DNA from: Bacteroidales bacterium UBA3696
GTDB lineage: Bacteria > Bacteroidota > Bacteroidia > Bacteroidales > Paludibacteraceae
Length of the DNA: 30,635 nucleotides
Assembly: GCA_002372135.1 (NCBI GenBank)
Contig: DFIN01000015.1
Location: 16,295-46,929, forward strand
Direction of reading: 5' to 3'
Of the stretch, positions 23,422-30,635 are shown piece by piece (the stretch's first letter is position 1; the number at the start of each line of letters is the position of its first letter). The position numbers and the translations under genes were made by a program. The notes below the pieces were generated by a model. That model was not told the DNA's origin and made no database searches. It was given only the letters and a program-made list of their open reading frames with translations.

Positions 23422-24660
23422 CTATTGGGACACAAAGAAATAGGGATCTGCTATTTGCGCAGTTAGGAAGTCCTCCGACGAATTGTTCGTATCTTGAACT
23501 TTAAGACGACCGTTTTCTTCGCGGAACGACTTGCGCCGTACCGACTTGCCATAACGCGTTTTGTCACTGCCCGTTTCTGCCACGTAGGTATAACCGGCAT
23601 CCAAACGCGAAGATGTTACCAACCACTGGAACGTTGTAGCAGGAGACGTATTCACGGCATCGACTATCCACTCATTGGGGAAAAGATATGCCGTGCTTGA
23701 CATGTCAAACGAACCCGCCTGCGTAATCAACTGATAATCGTAGGGATAATAGTAATCCCTCAAGTATTGCTCGTCGCTCATACCTTGAGGTATTCTACCT
23801 ATCGCAAACGCCTTATGACCTTGATTATGAGGAACCCAAATGGTTTGCGTATAGCAATAAATCTTATCCATATTAGGTACATCGGCATTATCCACATCGG
23901 TTACTGACGCTCGAGAAGACACATCATACCACTCCATATCTGCCCCGCTAAGGTCAAACGAGTTGCTATTGAGCGAACGGTGATCCATCGCATTGTCGGC
24001 AATTAGAATCACCCCACCCGGCTCCACCGGATATTGCTGCCCGTCACCGGGTACACGATATAGCGCATCAACTGCCATCGCACTATCTATCCTATCCGGT
24101 GTAACGATATCGCGACGAACTGTGAGGAACTTCGATTCCATCAACACCAACCCGTCCGCATATAGCAGCGAGTCCGAATTGTTCATCAACACAAAGTATT
24201 TATCCCCCGTATATTGTTTCCCTTCCGTCGTTATAGTGCCCGCAAAAAAGATTTCCGCTATCACAAATTCGTTATGCTCCATAGTAACGGAAGCCGTCAT
24301 TGCAGGCAATGTGGTTGCTGCCTGTATGACACAGTTCTTCTGATAGGCTCGCAGCGAGAGCGCATGCCCGTCTATAGTTACTTGCTGCTCATAGGTAAAA
24401 TCGTAGAAACCGGTTTCTAACGATAGGTCAAACAACCATGTACTGTCGTTCATCACGCCGGATGGCTCAAAACGGCAAGTACTATTCATATTGATTTCAT
24501 GAGCCATAATACATGCCGTGTTCGGTTGCAAATAGGTGCTGTCCGGTACAATGACCATGATTGACACATCCTGTTTCAACGTTGCCATCTTCGGCTCCGT
24601 CAGCGTACATGATACCAAATAAAGAAAGAAAAAATAGAATAAAAAACGCGTACTACGCAT
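23422..24660 (-). CDS. DUF4876-like surface lipoprotein
   Basis: The 412-residue protein begins MRSTRFLFYFFFLYLVSCTL with a lipobox cysteine at C18, so it is exported and lipid-anchored. Near residues 130-240 is the region EFVIAEIFFAGTITTEGKQYTGDKYFVLMNNSD (given in part: FVIAEIFFAGT, KYFVLMNNSD) with ILIADNAMDH, which fits DUF4876, a lamin-tail-like beta domain. In other Bacteroidetes this gene accompanies a TonB-dependent receptor and DUF6850; no receptor is seen here. A good promoter lies upstream. Confidence 0.75.
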   Translation of the reverse strand: MRSTRFLFYFFFLYLVSCTLTEPKMATLKQDVSIMVIVPDSTYLQPNTACIMAHEINMNSTCRFEPSGVMNDSTWLFDLSLETGFYDFTYEQQVTIDGHALSLRAYQKNCVIQAATTLPAMTASVTMEHNEFVIAEIFFAGTITTEGKQYTGDKYFVLMNNSDSLLYADGLVLMESKFLTVRRDIVTPDRIDSAMAVDALYRVPGDGQQYPVEPGGVILIADNAMDHRSLNSNSFDLSGADMEWYDVSSRASVTDVDNADVPNMDKIYCYTQTIWVPHNQGHKAFAIGRIPQGMSDEQYLRDYYYPYDYQLITQAGSFDMSSTAYLFPNEWIVDAVNTSPATTFQWLVTSSRLDAGYTYVAETGSDKTRYGKSVRRKSFREENGRLKVQDTNNSSEDFLTAQIADPYFFVSQ

Positions 24661-24733
24661 AATTAAATGCTACTATGTGGTTTTCATTTTTGTCTGCTCT
24701 GTCTGCCAAGTTTGCATTGCTCCTTGTAACGCC

Positions 24734-24765
24734 GCAAAAGTAGGTCATATTTGTGATTACACCAA
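24734..24765 (-). promoter_or_regulatory. Bacteroidetes-type promoter for the DUF4876 operon
   Basis: On the minus strand TACTTTTGC (24742-24734) with TTG at 24765-24763, spacer 20 nt. Transcription would start near 24727, giving a leader of about 65 nt. It may drive the long run DUF4876-DUF6850-kinase-ribD-dnaG-radical SAM-helicase. Confidence 0.72.
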
Positions 24766-24860
24766 GCAAAAGCACAGATTAAACTTTTCCCACCAACGGA
24801 AAGCATAACACATTTACCACACTTTTGTTACAAAAAATAAACATTTTTCGGTTTTTAACG

Positions 24861-24869
24861 TATCTTTGT
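24861..24869 (+). promoter_or_regulatory. possible -7 promoter element for the glycosyltransferase gene
   Basis: TATCTTTGT fits TAnnTTTG and lies 19 nt before the ATG at 24888. No clear TTTG is found about 20 nt upstream, so only the -7 part is supported. Confidence 0.5.
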
Positions 24870-24887
24870 GCGCAAAAAGAAAAGACA

Positions 24888-26042
24888 ATGAACATCGTAC
24901 AAGTAGGCAGTTATCCGCTATCCGCAGCATGTATTCGCGGCGGCGTAGAGTCGTCCGTATACGGTCTCGTACAAGCATTTATTCGTGCCGGACACAGTGT
25001 GGATGTATTTGATTTTCCGCGTATCGAAGGTACAGACACAACCGATATTGACGGACTGCTAACCATCCACCGATATGCCAACAAGGGCCGTCATAACCAA
25101 GATGCCGTGCAACGCAGTGAAGACATGCTGCAAGAGATAGTGGCTCTTCATCCCGACGTCGTGCATGTGCATGGTACGGGGGAGATGAGCAGCACTATCT
25201 ACAAAGCGGCTAAAAACGTCGGATTATCTGCCGTTCTGACCGTTCACGGACTACTGCATGAAGAAAAAAAGCAAGCGTTTCGGCGCAAACCGTCCTTAAA
25301 GCACCTATATCAGTTGCTCGTTCAGACGCGCACAGAAAGGAACCTGCTGAACGCTGCCCACCGCATTATTGTTGATACCCCTTATGTGGAGCGAATGCTC
25401 ATCCGGTATCACCGAAAAGGCAAAATTGCTCACTTACCCGAAATACACATCATTCCACAGGGCATTAACGCAGTGTATTATGGTTTGTCGTGCAACTCGG
25501 AAAGCCAAACCATCCTATCAGTAGGGGCTATTTCTCCTCGCAAGGGACATATCTATACGGTCAAGATGTTTGAGCAGTTACGCGCAAAAGGGTTGGCTGT
25601 CCGACTGCGAATCATCGGCTCGCTGGCTGATAGCAAGTACTATGCTATGCTATCCCAAACCATTAAGGATAGTCCGTACAAAGCGGATATTTCTTTAGAA
25701 ACCAATGTAGGGCAGGACGAATTGTTAAGGGCTTATCAATCTGCCCGACTTTTTGTGTTACACACCCAAGAGGAGTCACAAGGAATCGTATTTGCGGAGG
25801 CTATGGCTGTCGGCTTGCCTGTGGTGGCAACCCAAGTAGGTGGCGTTCCGGACGTAGTAGAACACGGTTCTTCAGGCTACCTATGCGCTTTTGGCGATAC
25901 GCACACCATGGCAGATAAAGCAGCAGAACTACTGACTGACAACGAGCGATGGACCGCTTTTTCCAATCGTGCCCGCGAAGCATCAAGCAAATACAATTGG
26001 GACCACATTGCCGAACAGATCTTTGCATTGTATAAGGTATGA
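24888..26042 (+). CDS. glycosyltransferase family 4
   Basis: The 384-residue GT-B enzyme starts MNIVQVGSYPLSAACIRGGVESSVYGL, with the acceptor-side glycine loop, HVHGTGEMS and VLTVHGLLHEE in the first half. The second half has ILSVGAISPRKGH and the sugar-nucleotide E-x7-E motif in EESQGIVFAEAMAVGLPVVAT, followed by GGVPDVVEHG. It would transfer a sugar from a nucleotide donor to a glycan or lipid in the cytoplasm. I use 24888; an in-frame start at 24825 would run through the promoter. It has no glycan genes around it, so its pathway is unclear. Confidence 0.93.
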   Translation: MNIVQVGSYPLSAACIRGGVESSVYGLVQAFIRAGHSVDVFDFPRIEGTDTTDIDGLLTIHRYANKGRHNQDAVQRSEDMLQEIVALHPDVVHVHGTGEMSSTIYKAAKNVGLSAVLTVHGLLHEEKKQAFRRKPSLKHLYQLLVQTRTERNLLNAAHRIIVDTPYVERMLIRYHRKGKIAHLPEIHIIPQGINAVYYGLSCNSESQTILSVGAISPRKGHIYTVKMFEQLRAKGLAVRLRIIGSLADSKYYAMLSQTIKDSPYKADISLETNVGQDELLRAYQSARLFVLHTQEESQGIVFAEAMAVGLPVVATQVGGVPDVVEHGSSGYLCAFGDTHTMADKAAELLTDNERWTAFSNRAREASSKYNWDHIAEQIFALYKV

Positions 26043-26046
26043 CGAG

Positions 26047-26071
26047 GAGCATGTACACAACCGACATGCTC
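26047..26071. other. hairpin after the glycosyltransferase gene
   Basis: GAGCATGT (26047-26054) and ACATGCTC (26064-26071) form a perfect 8-bp stem with a 9-nt loop just after the stop codon at 26042. No T-run follows, so it may be a processing or weak termination signal. Confidence 0.4.
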
Positions 26072-26193
26072 GACCGATTGCGCAATCCATGGACATGCTT
26101 GGTTTGTCAACTCTGCTTCAATTGCGGTAACTAATATTGCGACTTCCAAAGATTATCCGGCGAAAAACAAACAAATCGTAAATCGAAAATAAT

Positions 26194-27693
26194 ATGATAA
26201 CAGGCGAGATTAAGAATCAGATTGACCGTATTTGGGATGTGTTCTGGACATCCGGTATGACGAACCCCATGAACATCCTGGAGCAGATGACCTATCTGTT
26301 CTTCATGAAGATGCTGGACGACAAACAGCGTCAGGAAGAGGCGAACGCAGCTGTGTGGGGTAACCGTCTCCAGAACCCCGTCTTCCCCGAAGGCACTTGG
26401 CATAACGACGACAACGACCGCGACATCCCTTATAACGACATGCGCTGGTCGGTCTTCAAGAACACCGGTTCGGAGAACATGTTCCGCATGGTTCGCGATA
26501 ACGTCTTCCCCTTCATCAAGACTATCGGTGCAGCGGACGGCAATGCGTACTCCCGTTTTATGAAAGATGCGGCGTTCATGATTCAGAGTCCCCGCACACT
26601 CCAGCGTCTCGTGGACGGTATCGACGCGCTCGATATGAACAACCGCGACACGATGGGTGATGTCTATGAGTACATGCTCGGTAAGATGGCAACCTCCGGC
26701 ACGAACGGTCAGTTCCGCACGCCGAGACATATCATCGCTATGATGGTCAACCTCATGCAGCCCACGCTCACCGATCGTATCTGCGACCCGGCTATGGGTT
26801 CGGCGGGCTTCATTGTCGAGAGTGCCAAGTATGTTGCGGAGCACTACCGCAAGGAGCTGCTGCGTCCGGAGAACATGCGTTACTACCGTACAGAGATGTT
26901 CAACGGCTTCGACACGGATGCGACCATGCTGCGTATAGGCGCAATGAACATGATGCTTCACGGTGTGGATGCACCGAATATCGCTTGGCAGGACAGTCTG
27001 AGCAATGACAACACCGATGCCAACCGCTACACGCTCTGTCTCGCTAATCCGCCTTTTGCAGGAAGTCTCGACAAAGAGACCATCGCCAAGTCGCTGCTGC
27101 AAATAGCCAGCACGACCAAGACCGAACTGCTCTTCTTGGCGCTCTTCCTGCGTACGCTTGACCTCGGCGGTCGCTGTGCCTCTATCGTGCCCGATGGTGT
27201 CCTCTTCGGTAACTCCAATGCGCACAAGGCTATCCGCAAGGAACTCGTCGATAACCAGCGTCTGCAAGCCGTCATCTCCATGCCTTCCGGTGTGTTCCAA
27301 CCCTACGCAGGTGTCTCAACCGCTATCCTCATCTTCACCAAGACCAACACGCCCAACTCCACGGATCGTGTGTGGTTCTATGAGATGCACGCAGACGGTT
27401 TCACGCTCGACCAGAAGCGTACACCCTGTGCGGAGAACGACATCCCCGATGTCATCAGCCGCTTCCATAACCTCGATGCGGAGGCTTCTCGTTCACGCAA
27501 AGACCAATCGTTCTTTGTGCCCGTGGAGGAGATTCGCGCCAACGACTACGACTTGACCTTCAACAAGTACAAAGAGGTAGAGCGCAAAGTGGTTAAGTAT
27601 GACGAACCGGAAACGATTCTCGCACATATAGATGACCTGCAATCTCAGATTGCCGAAGGACTGAATAACCTCAAATCCATCATCAATCACTAA
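26194..27693 (+). CDS. hsdM: type I restriction-modification DNA methyltransferase subunit HsdM
   Basis: The 499-residue protein has the HsdM N-terminal helical domain (ILEQMTYLFFMKMLDDKQ, 28-45), the GQFRTPRHI segment (172-180), the SAM-binding DPAMGSAGF (198-206) and the N6-adenine catalytic motif NPPF (285-288). It methylates adenine at the site chosen by HsdS and, with HsdR, forms the restriction complex. Length is normal. The coding sequence is noticeably more GC-rich than the following hsdS and ATPase genes. It begins 151 nt after the glycosyltransferase gene; no convincing promoter was seen in that gap. Confidence 0.97.
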   Translation: MITGEIKNQIDRIWDVFWTSGMTNPMNILEQMTYLFFMKMLDDKQRQEEANAAVWGNRLQNPVFPEGTWHNDDNDRDIPYNDMRWSVFKNTGSENMFRMVRDNVFPFIKTIGAADGNAYSRFMKDAAFMIQSPRTLQRLVDGIDALDMNNRDTMGDVYEYMLGKMATSGTNGQFRTPRHIIAMMVNLMQPTLTDRICDPAMGSAGFIVESAKYVAEHYRKELLRPENMRYYRTEMFNGFDTDATMLRIGAMNMMLHGVDAPNIAWQDSLSNDNTDANRYTLCLANPPFAGSLDKETIAKSLLQIASTTKTELLFLALFLRTLDLGGRCASIVPDGVLFGNSNAHKAIRKELVDNQRLQAVISMPSGVFQPYAGVSTAILIFTKTNTPNSTDRVWFYEMHADGFTLDQKRTPCAENDIPDVISRFHNLDAEASRSRKDQSFFVPVEEIRANDYDLTFNKYKEVERKVVKYDEPETILAHIDDLQSQIAEGLNNLKSIINH

Positions 27694-27699
27694 TCGCCC

Positions 27700-28860
27700 A
27701 TGAAGCATAATTGGACATATAAGAAGTTAGGGGAAGTTGCTACGTTAACTGGAGGTTTTACTCCCAAAGCTGACGAGTTGTTTTCGGAAGGAAAATATCC
27801 GTATTTCAAAGTCTCGGATATGAATACTGCCGGAAATGAGGTTGTTCTAACAAAGACGCCTTCCTTTGTTGTTGATAGCAAAAAGTGCTACCCAAAAGGC
27901 GCTATTGTATTTCCGAAGAATGGCGCTGCGGTTTCTACCAATAAGAAAAGGATCCTTGGACAAGATTCCATTGTTGATTTGAATACTTGTGCTGCTATCC
28001 TTAATTCGGATATAGATATCAAGTTTGCTTATTACTGGTTCTATAATCTTGACTTCAAAACACTCGTTCGTGGAGGTGCACTCCCGACATTGGATCTTAA
28101 GGGATTGAGGAGTTTACAAATTCCCATCCCCTCTTTGGATGAGCAGCAAGCTATAGTCCGTGAGTTGGATGGTATCAATCGTTTGATTGATTTGCAAGAA
28201 GAGCAACTCCGTGAGTATGACAACCTTGCGCAATCACTCTTCTATACCACTTTCGGCGACCCCGTCTCCAACCCCAAAGGATGGAAAGTAAAAAAATTGT
28301 CTGACGTTGTTCCTGAAGAATGTAAAATGTCCTACGGAATAGTACAACCCGGAGATGATATTGAGGATGGAGTTCCTGTTGTTCGTCCTATTGACTTTAA
28401 AGATTCTGAATACATCCAGAGAAAGGGTTTGAAGAAAACATTACCTTCTATTTCTAATTCATACCAAAGGACCATTTTGCGAGGTGATGAAATATTGATA
28501 TGTGTACGAGGCACTACAGGAACGATGGGACTTGCGACACCCGAACTGAAAGGTTGTAATGTAACAAGAGGTATTGTGCCACTTTATTTTAGAAATGAGA
28601 TGAATAAGTGGTTTATGTATAAGTACTTGAAATCTAATTTTGCGCAAAATATTATTGCAGAAAATACATATGGGGCTACATTAAAGCAGATTAATATTAG
28701 TGCCTTACGCAGTATTCCAATCATGTGTCCCCCTCTCGCTCTCCAGCAATCTTTTGCTGTACAGATCGAGGCCATAGAGCAGCAGAAAGCACTTGTCCGT
28801 CGTTCACTTGACGAGACCCGCACACTCCTCGCTGCACGTATGCAGTACTACTTTGAATAA
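27700..28860 (+). CDS. hsdS: type I restriction-modification specificity subunit HsdS
   Basis: The 386-residue protein has two target-recognition domains, about 1-145 and 193-335, each beginning with a similar WTYKKLGEVATL / GWKVKKLSDVV segment and each followed by a coiled-coil spacer (IPSLDEQQAIVRELDGINRL at 143-162 and PPLALQQSFAVQIEAIEQQK at the end). The two-fold layout is typical for HsdS and each half reads one half of the split DNA site. The recognition domains are AT-rich compared with hsdM, as expected for domains exchanged between strains. The gene starts 6 nt after hsdM. I see no inverted second hsdS nearby that would allow shuffling. Confidence 0.96.
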   Translation: MKHNWTYKKLGEVATLTGGFTPKADELFSEGKYPYFKVSDMNTAGNEVVLTKTPSFVVDSKKCYPKGAIVFPKNGAAVSTNKKRILGQDSIVDLNTCAAILNSDIDIKFAYYWFYNLDFKTLVRGGALPTLDLKGLRSLQIPIPSLDEQQAIVRELDGINRLIDLQEEQLREYDNLAQSLFYTTFGDPVSNPKGWKVKKLSDVVPEECKMSYGIVQPGDDIEDGVPVVRPIDFKDSEYIQRKGLKKTLPSISNSYQRTILRGDEILICVRGTTGTMGLATPELKGCNVTRGIVPLYFRNEMNKWFMYKYLKSNFAQNIIAENTYGATLKQINISALRSIPIMCPPLALQQSFAVQIEAIEQQKALVRRSLDETRTLLAARMQYYFE

Positions 28861-28898
28861 TATTATTTGCAATTTTTGCTTAATTTTTCATAAAAATA

Positions 28899-28930
28899 CA
28901 AAATAAGCATGAAAATATTTGCTTATTTGG
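28899..28930. promoter_or_regulatory. 32-nt palindromic operator-like site upstream of the AAA/DUF4143 gene (copy A)
   Basis: Arms CAAAATAAGCA (28899-28909) and TGCTTATTTGG (28920-28930) pair at 10 of 11 positions around a 10-nt centre, TGAAAATATT. The site matches copy B (30442-30473) at 28 of 32 positions. A further half-site, AATTTTTGCTTAATT, lies at 28871-28885 and is identical to 30457-30471. The right arm contains the G of a putative -33 TTTG, so a bound protein could repress the ATPase promoter. Confidence 0.75.
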
Positions 28931-28949
28931 ATAATTATTAGCACCTTTG
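28918..28949 (+). promoter_or_regulatory. putative promoter of the AAA/DUF4143 ATPase gene
   Basis: TTTG at 28918-28921, a 20-nt spacer and CACCTTTG (28942-28949, followed by CGGCG) resemble the Bacteroidetes consensus with one change in the TA pair. The ATG is at 28970. The -33 box lies in the palindrome. Confidence 0.6.
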
Positions 28950-28969
28950 CGGCGTCAAAAATATCTTAT

Positions 28970-30433
28970 ATGGAATACACTGCATTATTAGAGCAACAAA
29001 TTATCGGTCGTTTACGGGTAGACAATCCTTGGTGGGCGGAATGTAAGGTTCCTTCGTTCTATGGTGACATGCATCCCCGTATGTATCTGGATATATTTTA
29101 TCCCTTAGTGACAGACCTATCCATCAATCGTTCCATTGTATTGATGGGGCCAAGGCGTGTCGGAAAAACGGTAATGTTTTATCACACTATCCAGCGGCTA
29201 ATGGAAGAAGGCGTACCGGCGCAGAACATTATCTATATCTCTGTAGAAACGCCTATTTACAATCATATACCTTTGGAGCAATTATTCAATCTGTGTAAGC
29301 AAACACTTGGCAAGCAACCTAATGATCCAAGCCAATACTATGTCTTCTTTGATGAGATTCAATATCTCAAGGATTGGGAGGTACATCTCAAATCGCTTGT
29401 GGATACTTATCATAATGTGCGCTTCGTTGTTTCCGGTTCTGCAGCCGCTGAGTTGAGAAAACGCAGCAACGAAAGTGGGGCGGGGCGTTTCACGGATTTT
29501 ATCCTTCCCCCTCTTACTTTCTATGAATATATCCATCTCAAGAATTATCAGAATCTGCTTATCCGTCAGCAAATGCAATGGTACGGAGTTGATGTGGACT
29601 ATTACAACTCGATTGATATCAATAGGCTGAACCAACTCTTTATCGACTATATCAACTATGGCGGTTATCCGGAAGTGGTCTTCTCCGACAAGATACGCGA
29701 AAACCCGGGGCAGTTCATTCGTCATGACATCATTGATAAGGTGCTGCTTCGCGACCTTCCCAGTTTGTATGGTATTCAAGATGTGCAAGAGCTCAACTCT
29801 GTCTTTACCATGATAGCTTACCATTCCGGAGAACAATTCTCTTACGAAGCTATGTCGCAGGAATCCGGAGTGCGCAAGGATGTGCTGCGCCGATATATAG
29901 AATATCTGGAGGCGGCTTTTCTCATCAAGGTCATTCATCGTACCGACGACAATGCTAAGCGATATCAACGCGAGACGAGTTTCAAGATTTATCTTACCAA
30001 CCCATCTCTCCGTTGTGCCCTCTTCCAACCTATCTCTGAGACAGACACTGAAATAGGGAATATGGTAGAAACGGCGGTTTATGCACAATGGATACCGCGA
30101 TTAGGTGTGGATATAGCATACGCCAATTGGCGTATAAGCAAGAAACAACAAGGCGAAGTGGATATCGTGGGTATGGATGCGGCGCGTCAGAAGCCCTACT
30201 GGGCTGTGGAGGTGAAGTGGTCAGACCGTTATGCCGAGCATCCGGAGGAACTGTCTTCTTTGTTGTACTATATGCTTAAAACAAACCTGAATCATGCTTT
30301 GGTAACCACCAAGACAGTAACTGCCCGACACACATTGTATGTCGGTGAAATGCAATTTCTGCCGGTAGCATGCTATGCGTATATCGTGGGAAAAAATACT
30401 ATCAACAAGACACGAGAGATGTATGGATTATAA
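28970..30433 (+). CDS. AAA ATPase with C-terminal DUF4143, inside the type I restriction locus
   Basis: The 487-residue protein has Walker A GPRRVGKT (60-67), Walker B YYVFFDEIQ (123-131), the sensor segment VRFVVSGSAAAEL, the LPPLTFYEYIHL linker and the DUF4143 part ending in a nuclease-like VEVKWSDRYAEHPEEL (D/ExK-type Glu-Val-Lys). This AAA_14/DUF4143 family is common and multicopy in Bacteroidales and has no agreed function. The restriction-like C-terminus is known for the family and its activity is unproven. It sits between hsdS and hsdR on the same strand but has its own promoter and palindromic sites on both sides. I use the ATG at 28970; an in-frame start at 28919 lies within the promoter. 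Codon use is more AT-rich than that of hsdM. Confidence 0.93.
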   Translation: MEYTALLEQQIIGRLRVDNPWWAECKVPSFYGDMHPRMYLDIFYPLVTDLSINRSIVLMGPRRVGKTVMFYHTIQRLMEEGVPAQNIIYISVETPIYNHIPLEQLFNLCKQTLGKQPNDPSQYYVFFDEIQYLKDWEVHLKSLVDTYHNVRFVVSGSAAAELRKRSNESGAGRFTDFILPPLTFYEYIHLKNYQNLLIRQQMQWYGVDVDYYNSIDINRLNQLFIDYINYGGYPEVVFSDKIRENPGQFIRHDIIDKVLLRDLPSLYGIQDVQELNSVFTMIAYHSGEQFSYEAMSQESGVRKDVLRRYIEYLEAAFLIKVIHRTDDNAKRYQRETSFKIYLTNPSLRCALFQPISETDTEIGNMVETAVYAQWIPRLGVDIAYANWRISKKQQGEVDIVGMDAARQKPYWAVEVKWSDRYAEHPEELSSLLYYMLKTNLNHALVTTKTVTARHTLYVGEMQFLPVACYAYIVGKNTINKTREMYGL

Positions 30434-30436
30434 TTC

Positions 30437-30478
30437 GTTTGCCAAATAAGCACGAAAATTTTTGCTTAATTGGCAAAC
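30437..30478. promoter_or_regulatory. palindromic operator-like site upstream of hsdR (copy B)
   Basis: Arms GTTTGCCAAATAAGCA (30437-30452) and TGCTTAATTGGCAAAC (30463-30478) pair at 15 of 16 positions around the 10-nt centre CGAAAATTTT. The inner 32 nt (30442-30473) match copy A at 28 positions with identical arm spacing. It lies 4 nt after the ATPase stop codon and about 60 nt before hsdR. Confidence 0.8.
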
Positions 30479-30492
30479 CTGTTGTAATATGC
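30461..30492 (+). promoter_or_regulatory. putative promoter of hsdR
   Basis: TTTG at 30461-30464 lies at the same place in the palindrome as in copy A, followed after 20 nt by TAATATGC (30485-30492), a two-mismatch form of TAnnTTTG plus C. The ATG is at 30538. Confidence 0.45.
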
Positions 30493-30537
30493 TGATATTC
30501 TGAGTTTTGACGAAGAAAAATAAGAAATGACTTAACC

Positions 30538-30635
30538 ATGGCAAACTTTGATTTCTTGGAAAACATAGCTGAGTTGCAACCGCTATACGCCCATTGCCGC
30601 GAAGCGGAGAACTTCCAGTTGGTACGACCGGAGCA
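30538..30635 (+). CDS. hsdR: type I restriction endonuclease subunit HsdR, N-terminal part, cut off by the window edge
   Basis: The ATG at 30538 opens MANFDFLENIAELQPLYAHC and continues REAENFQLVRPE to the edge. This is the DUF4145-like start seen in many HsdR proteins (LYAHCREAE... P..S). Only 32 codons are present, so the motor and nuclease domains cannot be checked. Position after hsdM and hsdS supports the call. It is separated from hsdS by the ATPase gene. Confidence 0.8.
   Translation, partial: MANFDFLENIAELQPLYAHCREAENFQLVRPE

Noticed and set aside
26131..27300. A 389-codon minus-strand open frame antisense to hsdM
   Set aside because: hsdM is certain from its motifs. The antisense frame has a His/Val/Arg-rich composition with no domains and is a shadow of hsdM codon use.
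29282..30088. A 268-codon minus-strand open frame antisense to the AAA/DUF4143 gene
   Set aside because: The plus-strand gene has Walker motifs and DUF4143 features; the antisense frame shows nothing recognisable.
28899..30478. Reading the palindromes simply as transcription terminators
   Set aside because: The arms are AT-rich, no T-run follows either site, and copy A lies just before a start codon. The similarity of two copies and the -33 placement fit a control site better, although a transposition footprint is not excluded.

Overview
The window looks like a chromosomal segment of a member of the order Bacteroidales. The basis is: promoters of the Bacteroidetes type (TTG/TTTG, about 20 nt, then TAnnTTTGC) in front of several genes; starts with little sign of Shine-Dalgarno pairing; a three-polypeptide proton-translocating transhydrogenase; paired DUF4876/DUF6850-type cell-surface genes; and short AT-rich repeats inserted in frame in proteins (for example the peptide FNFQLSTFN). 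I saw no rRNA, tRNA or CRISPR array. No gene-free gap exceeds about 230 nt.

Left region (1-7600, minus strand). An AMP-forming acyl-CoA synthetase-type gene is split by a 1471-bp IS3-family (IS150-like) element at 693-2163 with a GAT target duplication; its C-terminal end runs off the left edge. Upstream lie an AAA ATPase gene with its own promoter and an overlapping operon: a DUF4105 (Lnb-like) membrane protein, a condensation-domain-like protein with a degenerate active site, and a phosphatidylserine-decarboxylase-family protein. Ligase, condensation-like protein and decarboxylase could together make a small acylated and decarboxylated product; this is inference.

Middle (7600-20200). A secreted M3 peptidyl-dipeptidase gene on the plus strand converges on pntAA-pntAB-pntB at a bidirectional terminator. 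Further on, all on the minus strand, come an RluB-type pseudouridine synthase, L32 (rpmF), a DUF177 protein, a DEAD-box helicase, a radical SAM protein, DNA primase (dnaG) and RibD.

Right (20174-30635). A lipoprotein-like, multi-pass sensor histidine kinase gene follows a DUF6850 outer-membrane barrel gene and a DUF4876 lipoprotein gene on the minus strand. On the plus strand follow a family-4 glycosyltransferase and a type I restriction-modification locus: hsdM, hsdS, an AAA/DUF4143 ATPase, and the first codons of hsdR at the right edge. The ATPase gene is bracketed by two nearly identical 32-nt palindromes. Each overlaps the -33 box of a putative promoter, one for the ATPase and one for hsdR.

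The two strongest leads are this palindrome-controlled ATPase inside the restriction locus, and the many short repeat arrays of different unit length (7, 9, 11 and 14 nt) placed inside or at the ends of genes. One is a perfect 4x7-nt array within the decarboxylase gene that could shift its reading frame.
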